18,735 bases of DNA, from NCBI GenBank assembly GCA_017536845.1, contig JAFWCP010000371.1:1-18735 (forward strand), given 5' to 3'. The DNA comes from Solobacterium sp. Lineage in GTDB: Bacteria > Bacillota_I > Bacilli_A > Erysipelotrichales > Erysipelotrichaceae. Shown here one piece after another: positions 13,707 to 18,735 of the stretch (its first letter is position 1; every line of letters begins with the position of its first letter). The position numbers and the translations under genes are program-made. The notes below the pieces were generated by a model. The model ran no database searches, had not been told where the DNA came from, and was given only the letters and a program-made list of their open reading frames with translations.

Positions 13707-15073
13707 TCAGTCAGGGCAGTCAGGTCGACAATCCAGTTCCCACGCTGGACCAGGACAAAGCCGATGATGTCCTTGACCAGGTTAAGTCCCTGTACCATCG
13801 CATAGACAATGAGTATCGGCAGGGCGGTATGGCGGACAAGGACCCATGCGGCGGGGATGGAAGCAGCCCAGGTAAAGCCGCTGTCGAAGATGAAGGTGAT
13901 CATCGTCTTGCCGCCGGAGCGGATGGTGAAATACGACGCATTGCCGTAGGCGTATAACGGCATCATGACCGCGGATACCCGGATCAGCCCGGCCGCAAGA
14001 GAACGGATTTCCGCATCGGCCGCATAGATCTTCGGGAAGGCCGGTGCCACTGCATACAGCACGGCACCGATCAGGATGCACAGGATTACCGAAAGCAGGG
14101 AAAGGTCATTGGCCTGTTTCTTGACGGTTTCGGTATTGCCTTTGCCAAGTTCCTGGCCGACGAGGATGCCGATGGCCTGGCCTAACGACATGAAGCCGAT
14201 GTTGAAGACATTGCATATGGTCATGGAGATGTTCATTGCCGCAACGACACTGACGCCCCGCAGGGAGAAGTTCTGCTGGAGAATGGCCTCCCCGGAGGAC
14301 CACAATGCTTCATTCAATAACAATGGGGATCCTTTCAGCAGGCACTGCAGGAACAGCTCCTTCGGTACCCGCATGGAAGCATAGGCCTTATCTATATAAG
14401 GATGTTCGATCTTATGACGGTGGGCCCAGTCGGCAATGTAGACCAGTTCGACAAAACGGGAGATGACAGTCGCAATGGCCGCACCGGCAACACCCAAAGC
14501 CGGCAGTCCTGCCTTGCCGTAGATCAGCAGGTAATTGCCGATCAGGTTGACAAAGACAGCCAGAGTTCCTGCCCGCATCGGGGCTGATGTTTCCCCATCC
14601 GCCCGCAGTACCCCGGCATAGACCTGAGTCAGGGCAAAGGCGCCAAGGCTGACCAGGATGAGGTGCATATACTGCATTGCATACTGCAGGGTGGCAGCAA
14701 GGTCTGCCGCCGAGGCGTCGTCATGAAGGTATAAATTCACCAGGGAAGGGCCGTGCAGAAGGAAGACGGCGGTTCCGATGACCGTCATGAGCATGGCCAG
14801 CAGAAAGCTCAGGCGGAAGGTATTCCGCACACCTTCAATATCCTTCTTACCGGCATACTGAGCCGTAAAGATACCGATGCCGGAAAGGCCGCCGAAGATG
14901 CAGAGGTTGAAGACAAACATCAGCTGGTTGACAATGGCAGCCGCTGTCATCTGTTCGGTGCCGATGCGGCCGATCATGATGTTGTCCAGCATGCTTACGA
15001 AATTGGTGATGCCGTTCTGCACCATGATTGGCAATGCTATCAGCATGGCATGTTTCAAGAACTTCTTATCCAT
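13703..15073 (-). CDS. MATE family multidrug/metabolite exporter
   Basis: A 456-residue polytopic membrane protein with 12 expected membrane segments and the two-lobed MATE repeat. Family features include the N-terminal IALPIMVQNGITNFVSMLDN with the D-N-x-M-I-G segment, SGIGIFTAQYAGKKD, TQVYAGVLRADGET and, in the second lobe, SLGQAIGILVGQELGKGNTE. These antiporters use Na+ or H+ gradients to expel cationic drugs or metabolites. Substrate is not predictable. The ATG at 15073 has no convincing ribosome binding site (only CCGGG), and the frame has no better in-frame start, so the translation rate may be low. It is a single-gene unit, divergent from the beta-helix lipoprotein gene. Confidence 0.92.
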   Translation of the reverse strand: MDKKFLKHAMLIALPIMVQNGITNFVSMLDNIMIGRIGTEQMTAAAIVNQLMFVFNLCIFGGLSGIGIFTAQYAGKKDIEGVRNTFRLSFLLAMLMTVIGTAVFLLHGPSLVNLYLHDDASAADLAATLQYAMQYMHLILVSLGAFALTQVYAGVLRADGETSAPMRAGTLAVFVNLIGNYLLIYGKAGLPALGVAGAAIATVISRFVELVYIADWAHRHKIEHPYIDKAYASMRVPKELFLQCLLKGSPLLLNEALWSSGEAILQQNFSLRGVSVVAAMNISMTICNVFNIGFMSLGQAIGILVGQELGKGNTETVKKQANDLSLLSVILCILIGAVLYAVAPAFPKIYAADAEIRSLAAGLIRVSAVMMPLYAYGNASYFTIRSGGKTMITFIFDSGFTWAASIPAAWVLVRHTALPILIVYAMVQGLNLVKDIIGFVLVQRGNWIVDLTALTE

Positions 15074-15119
15074 AACCCGGCCATTTTACCATACTCTTCA
15101 CAAAGCTTCATTTTCAATT

Positions 15120-15162
15120 CCGGTATTCTTCACATTGCGTTCAGCTTTTCCCGGTATTCTAT
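15120..15162 (+). promoter_or_regulatory. Direct repeats and weak promoter before the beta-helix lipoprotein gene
   Basis: CCGGTATTCT occurs twice, at 15120-15129 and 15151-15160, 31 bp apart (about three helical turns). A weak promoter TTGCGT (15135-15140), 16 nt, TTCTAT (15157-15162) would place the first copy upstream of the -35 and the second over the -10. Same-face direct repeats suggest a response-regulator-type site. The promoter itself is doubtful. Confidence 0.4.
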
Positions 15163-15200
15163 CAGTGCGTCAGATAAAGAGACGTAAGGAGATAACGAAT

Positions 15201-16520
15201 ATGAAGAGAAATTCATTCCATACAGCAATTACCGTCGGCGTGCTTGCTTCCGCACTGACCGCCTGCTCAGCCGATGCAGCAAAACAGGCTGTCAGCTCTG
15301 ATACTGCAGCCGTACAGGACGTCAGTTCTGACAATACATCAGCCGTACAGGAAACATCCAGCCAGACAGCTTCCCAGGAAACCGCGGCAAAGAATACCGC
15401 ATCGGAGAAGATCGTCACGACTGCTTCCACCACCTCTTCAGGCATGATCAACGCGTCTGACCTGTTTACCGACAGGGACCTGACGCAGACTGCTGATTAC
15501 AGCGAGGCAAAGTACTATACGCTTCAGGATGGTGAAGACCTGACCATCACCGACGGCGGTGTCTATGTCTTGACCGGCAAGGCCGCCGAAGTCACCGTCT
15601 ACGTGGATGTCGAGGACAGTGAAAAGGTCCAGATTGTTTTAGACGGCGTCACCATCACCAACAGCGACTTCCCCTGCATCTATGTCAATAGCGCGGACAA
15701 GGTGTTCATCACCACAACCGATTCGGAAAACACCCTGACAGTGACCGGCAGCTTCACCAGCGACGGCAATACCAATACCGATGCCGTCATCTTTGCCAAG
15801 GATGACCTTGTCCTCAACGGCACAGGAACTCTGAACGTCACATCTTCGGACAACGGCATTACGGCAAAAGATGATCTCAAGATCACCGGCGGTACGTACG
15901 TCATCCAGGCAGTTGCGGATGCGATTGAAGTCAACGACATGCTTGCGATTGCGGACGGCAATATCACGATTGTCACCTACAAGGACGGCATCCATGCCGA
16001 AGACAGCGATGATACCAGCGTTGGTTCTGTCTACATCTGCGGCGGCACACTGCAGATTGCGGCAGCCGATGACGCAGTTCATGCGACACGCATCATCCAG
16101 ATTGATGATGGTACATTAAAGCTTCAGGGTGCTGAAGGGCTGGAAGCAACATACATCCAGGTCAACGGCGGCGATCTCAGCATTTCCGCAAGTGATGACG
16201 GCATCAATGCGGCCCGGAAGTCCAGTGCCTATACACCGACCTTTGAAATGAATGACGGTTCCCTTACCGTAAGCATGGGCTCGGGTGATACCGACGGCAT
16301 TGATTCCAACGGCAACATTGTCATCAACGGCGGCACCATCAACATCACCGGCCAGTCTTCGTTTGACTATGACGGCCAGGCAGTCTATAACGGCGGCACC
16401 ATCATCGTCAACGGCCAGCAGGTCAACTCCATTCCCAACCAGATGATGGGCGGTGGCATGATGGGCGGCATGCAAGGTGGTATGCAGGGCGGCATGCACG
16501 GCGGTTTCGGCAGAAGATAA
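15201..16520 (+). CDS. Beta-helix carbohydrate-binding domain lipoprotein (DUF4353/Cthe_2159-like)
   Basis: A 439-residue protein from the ATG at 15201 with AAGGAG upstream; the frame extends further 5' but crosses the promoter. The lipobox ends LTAC (Cys22), so it is surface-anchored. A Ser/Thr/Ala-rich linker (about 25-80) precedes a right-handed beta-helix built of short repeats of the form I-x-I-x-G-G-T-x-x-I, with recurring DDGI/ADAI/SNGN turns (VYICGGTLQIAAADDAVHA; IVINGGTINITGQ). This matches the carbohydrate-binding DUF4353 family, whose founder Cthe_2159 binds acidic plant polysaccharide. The C-terminal tail is Met/Gly-rich (MMGGGMMGGMQGGMQGGM), with one His and two terminal Arg. No enzymatic motif is seen; a cell-surface glycan-binding role is inferred. 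Confidence 0.85.
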   Translation: MKRNSFHTAITVGVLASALTACSADAAKQAVSSDTAAVQDVSSDNTSAVQETSSQTASQETAAKNTASEKIVTTASTTSSGMINASDLFTDRDLTQTADYSEAKYYTLQDGEDLTITDGGVYVLTGKAAEVTVYVDVEDSEKVQIVLDGVTITNSDFPCIYVNSADKVFITTTDSENTLTVTGSFTSDGNTNTDAVIFAKDDLVLNGTGTLNVTSSDNGITAKDDLKITGGTYVIQAVADAIEVNDMLAIADGNITIVTYKDGIHAEDSDDTSVGSVYICGGTLQIAAADDAVHATRIIQIDDGTLKLQGAEGLEATYIQVNGGDLSISASDDGINAARKSSAYTPTFEMNDGSLTVSMGSGDTDGIDSNGNIVINGGTINITGQSSFDYDGQAVYNGGTIIVNGQQVNSIPNQMMGGGMMGGMQGGMQGGMHGGFGRR

Positions 16521-16524
16521 ACAG

Positions 16525-16556
16525 AAAACGGCAGTCTGAAACAGGCTGTCGTTTTT
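16525..16556 (+). terminator. Rho-independent terminator of the beta-helix lipoprotein gene
   Basis: 10-bp stem AAAACGGCAG/CTGTCGTTTT with one G-U pair (16525-16534 and 16546-16555) and an 11-nt loop, followed by T and TGTCG. It lies 4 nt after the stop codon. Confidence 0.75.
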
Positions 16557-16668
16557 GTCGTTATCGGAAAATGTGAATCAGAATTACATGGAGGCAGAAG
16601 AATATCAGATGGCATTTACGAAAGAACTGTAATACACTTTGGCAGAAGAAAGTCTGAGGAGGAAACAG

Positions 16669-17301
16669 ATGCGGCTGGACAATGCGTATTTCATCATCGG
16701 CACGGCGTATGCCGGCAAATCCACTATGACAAGGCTTCTGGCTGAGAAATATCATGGAATCCTTTGTGAAGAGAACTACCATGACAGATTCTTTCCGGAA
16801 GTGGACAGGGAGGAATTTCCTTTTCTTTCCTATACCCGTGATCTGGAAGACTGGCATGACTTTATCCGCAGGACACCGGAGGAATACGAAGCCTGGATCA
16901 ATGGTGTATCAAAGGAATGTGAAATCCTGGAACTGCGGGTTCTGCCGGATCTCTTGAAACAGGGAAAGCCGGTTTTTGTCGATACAAACATCTCGATTGA
17001 GACTTTGAAGCAGATTGCCGAACCGGGGAATGTCGTCGTCATGCTTGCTGACCCTATGATATCCGTCAGGCGCTTTTTTGAAAGGCCGGACAGGGAGAAG
17101 CAGTTCCTGTACCGGCTCATCATGGAAGAACCGGATCCTCAGAAGGCAATGGAAAACTACCGTCAGGGGCTGATGCGGATCAACTCTCAGGAAAGGTATG
17201 ACCGTTTCCTGAAGGCGGGCTTTCCTGTCATCCTGCGGGAAGAATCCAGAAGCATAGGACAGACATTGCGTCTTGTGGAAAAGGCCTTTGGCCTGGGGTG
17301 A
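16669..17301 (+). CDS. P-loop kinase-like ATP-binding protein
   Basis: A 210-residue cytosolic protein from the ATG at 16669, preceded by GAGGAGG; an in-frame TTG at 16639 lacks such a site. The Walker A loop is at the very N-terminus (GTAYAGKST, residues 11-19), as in shikimate, gluconate and adenylylsulfate kinase-like enzymes. A second-strand acidic motif appears as GKPVFVDTNIS, and an arginine-rich lid-like segment as SVRRFFERPDREKQFLYR. It ends in a short helical tail. These features indicate a small-molecule phosphotransferase, but not which substrate. It converges on the Fic gene with an 11-nt gap; the previous gene ends in a terminator, so it is its own unit, with at most a weak promoter near 16556-16586. 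Confidence 0.75.
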   Translation: MRLDNAYFIIGTAYAGKSTMTRLLAEKYHGILCEENYHDRFFPEVDREEFPFLSYTRDLEDWHDFIRRTPEEYEAWINGVSKECEILELRVLPDLLKQGKPVFVDTNISIETLKQIAEPGNVVVMLADPMISVRRFFERPDREKQFLYRLIMEEPDPQKAMENYRQGLMRINSQERYDRFLKAGFPVILREESRSIGQTLRLVEKAFGLG

Positions 17302-17312
17302 ATTTCTGCACA

Positions 17313-18233
17313 TCATCCTGGTTGGTGAGGGATGTCCAGCATGTCCAGCAGCCGTATGAAAGTGTCCTGTCCATCCAGACAGGTATCCCTCAGCCAGCCT
17401 TTCTCGCTGCGCCACTCAGAAAGGCCGCGGTAATAAAAATGCTTTTTCCTGTCTTCAATGATAAACGGGATGATATTGTACCGCAGACATTCCTTCAACG
17501 CGATCAGACGTCCCACTCTGCCATTGCCATCCTGAAAGGGATGGATGTACTCGAATTCGGCATGAAAGGCAATGATGTCGTTAATTGTGACAGCGCTTTT
17601 CACATTGTAATCAGCCAGAAGATCTTTCATACGAGCCGGCACATCCTTTGGTTTTGCGGTTTCCCGTCCGCCGACCATATTCGCCCTGCGCTTATAATCA
17701 CCCACCGCAAACCAGTTCAGAGCAGAATCTTTTGTATCGTGTTTGAGAATATAATGCAGATGCTTGATGATGTCCTCCGTCAGTTCTTCTTCTGCCATAT
17801 CAATCACATAGTCAATGGCACGGAAATGGTGCACTGTTTCCATAATATCGTCAACCGGAATGCCGTCACCTGCATCGATGGTATTGGTCTCAAAGATCAG
17901 TCTTGTCTGATCTTCCGTCAGCCGGCTGCCTTCAATATGGTTGGAATGATAAGTCATCCGTACCTGCAGTTCGTGATAAAGGCCGCCGGAAATCCGGTTG
18001 TTCTTTTCTTCCCGCAGGATCTGAAGGATCGCATTGTCCGATTTTTCCTGAAGCAGAGAATCCGTCTCGCAGCCCAAATATTCCGCAATCTTTGCCAATG
18101 TAGTTCGGGACAGTTTTTCACCTTTGGCAATCTTTGCGATCGTGCGGGAAGAGATTCCCAGCGCTTTTGTCAGATCGGTTTTTGAGATTCCCTTTTTCCG
18201 GAGCTGTTCATAAAGGCCGTCATAAGAAATCAT
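17313..18233 (-). CDS. Fic-domain protein with N-terminal XRE helix-turn-helix
   Basis: A 306-residue protein from the ATG at 18233 (GGAGGT seven bases upstream); a GTG at 18254 would start ahead of that site. Residues 13-60 form an XRE-like DNA-binding domain (ISKTDLTKALGISSRTIAKI...TLAKIAEYLG). The Fic core carries the full catalytic loop HPFQDGNGRVGR (231-242), so it should transfer AMP or a related group to protein hydroxyls. An inhibitory helix motif SNHIEG (97-102, fitting S/T-x-x-x-E-G/N) lies N-terminal to it, making this a class II, self-inhibited Fic enzyme. The target is unknown. No antitoxin gene is adjacent. Repeats around its promoter suggest autoregulation. Confidence 0.93.
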   Translation of the reverse strand: MISYDGLYEQLRKKGISKTDLTKALGISSRTIAKIAKGEKLSRTTLAKIAEYLGCETDSLLQEKSDNAILQILREEKNNRISGGLYHELQVRMTYHSNHIEGSRLTEDQTRLIFETNTIDAGDGIPVDDIMETVHHFRAIDYVIDMAEEELTEDIIKHLHYILKHDTKDSALNWFAVGDYKRRANMVGGRETAKPKDVPARMKDLLADYNVKSAVTINDIIAFHAEFEYIHPFQDGNGRVGRLIALKECLRYNIIPFIIEDRKKHFYYRGLSEWRSEKGWLRDTCLDGQDTFIRLLDMLDIPHQPG

Positions 18234-18252
18234 TTCCGATACCTCCTGTATC

Positions 18253-18330
18253 ACCTTTACTTATTGTATGTGAACACCTGATAAAAAGTAAAGGTTTTTC
18301 AGGTTTATACACAAAATGGTAAAGGTTTTT
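18253..18330 (-). promoter_or_regulatory. Fic gene promoter with flanking operator repeats
   Basis: On the minus strand a -10 TACAAT (18268-18263) has a -35 TTACTT about 17 nt upstream. Perfect 10-bp inverted arms ACCTTTACTT (18253-18262) and AAGTAAAGGT (18286-18295) flank it: one covers the transcription start, the other the -35. A third copy, GTAAAGGTTTTT (18319-18330), repeats 18288-18299 exactly 31 bp further upstream. The XRE domain of the Fic protein is the obvious candidate binder, by inference. Confidence 0.6.
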
Positions 18331-18379
18331 GACCATTTGTCTGAGATGATGTGTACAAAGCAGGTGATTGACTGCAAAG

Positions 18380-18412
18380 AAAGGTGATGAACCTGACAGG
18401 GTCATCACCTTT
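18380..18412 (-). terminator. Stem-loop terminator of the C39-like gene
   Basis: 11-bp perfect arms AAAGGTGATGA and TCATCACCTTT (18380-18390 and 18402-18412), with CCT/AGG pairing inside. On the minus strand CTTTGC follows, a short U-run. It lies 15 nt beyond the stop at 18428. Confidence 0.7.
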
Positions 18413-18427
18413 GCAACAATGAATTGA

Positions 18428-18735
18428 TTAACGTTTTCCCAAGGCAATCCACGGGCCGCCGTCGATGAGGTCAACCGGATCGGAGGATCTCTGGTGATAG
18501 ATATCCCAGACGCTGTACCAGCCGTTGCGGTCAGGATGCAGAGGGTCAAAGACGTAGGTCTGTTTCTGCTGGGTCAGCCCCAGCATCAGGATGTTGTGTG
18601 ACCAGGCACCCTGGACGAAGATGCCGTTGGTCACGCAGGCTGATACCATGTTTCCTCGTAACAGCTGCCGGCATGTTTCTTCAAAGCTCAGTGAATTATG
18701 GAACGTAAGGTCAAAGTGCTGTGCGGCAAGACGCC
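18428..18735 (-). CDS. C39-like cysteine peptidase-type protein, partial (N-terminus outside the window)
   Basis: The frame is open from the right edge to the stop at 18428, giving the last 101 residues. The segment AWSHNILMLGLTQQ...TYVFDPLHPD has the spacing of the His and Asp of a papain-like C39/C39_2 domain (catalytic His in SHNILMLG, Asp in VFDP), followed by a family-typical WYSVWDIYHQRS and an end GGPWIALGKR. The catalytic Cys and any signal peptide would lie outside the window. Bacterial C39-like proteins are often exported, but that cannot be checked here. An ATG at 18649 in the same frame is internal, as the open frame and sequence continue upstream without a ribosome binding site. 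Confidence 0.65.
   Translation of the reverse strand, partial: RLAAQHFDLTFHNSLSFEETCRQLLRGNMVSACVTNGIFVQGAWSHNILMLGLTQQKQTYVFDPLHPDRNGWYSVWDIYHQRSSDPVDLIDGGPWIALGKR

Noticed and set aside
14877..15200. N-terminal extension of the beta-helix lipoprotein
   Set aside because: It runs through the start of the MATE gene and the promoter region; the lipoprotein signal and AAGGAG site define the start at 15201.
16588..16632. 14-codon open frame before the kinase-like gene
   Set aside because: Too short, no ribosome binding site and no sign of a leader-peptide attenuator.
17298..18185. Plus-strand open frame of 295 codons opposite the Fic gene
   Set aside because: It overlaps the end of the kinase-like gene and is antisense to a protein with the full Fic motif; no motif of its own.

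Overview
The window looks like a chromosome segment of a low-to-mid GC Gram-positive anaerobe (Firmicutes, possibly Erysipelotrichia-like; this taxonomic guess is inference). The support is strong GGAGG-type ribosome binding sites, sigma-A-like promoters, a T-box riboswitch, lipoprotein signals on exported proteins, System II (ResB/CcsA) cytochrome c maturation and a cre-like palindrome. No rRNA, tRNA, CRISPR array or intact insertion sequence was seen.

Left end, 1-1794, AT-richer than the rest: a lipoprotein gene cut by the window edge (minus strand), a small secreted protein (647-1021, minus) with a promoter and a perfect 10-bp-arm inverted repeat upstream, and a gene-poor stretch that may hold a decayed reading frame (1180-1624, two alternating frames). 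1795-4737 is a minus-strand operon: TetR regulator, ABC ATPase, ABC-2-like permease. A good promoter with a palindrome just after it precedes tetR. Divergent from it, 4894-7494 carries a methyltransferase cluster: a membrane-anchored class I enzyme, an LCMT/TcmP-like enzyme, a 92-residue remnant lacking the SAM-binding core, and an intact paralogue of that remnant.

7501-15073 is all minus strand: a Cof-type HAD phosphatase; ccsA and resB, preceded in transcription by a pentaheme NrfA-type nitrite reductase that is itself a lipoprotein; a TrpB2-type tryptophan synthase beta chain under a T-box leader with a UGG specifier; and a MATE exporter. Rho-independent terminators separate most of these units, including one between nrfA and resB. 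The nrfA-resB-ccsA block reads as a compact respiratory ammonification module: ResB/CcsA attach heme outside the membrane, including at the unusual CXXCK motif of NrfA.

Right end: a beta-helix carbohydrate-binding-type lipoprotein with a Met/Gly-rich tail (15201-16520, plus), a small P-loop kinase-like protein (16669-17301, plus), a Fic-domain protein with an N-terminal XRE helix-turn-helix and repeated operator-like motifs around its promoter (minus), and the C-terminal part of a C39-like cysteine peptidase-type protein cut by the right edge (minus).
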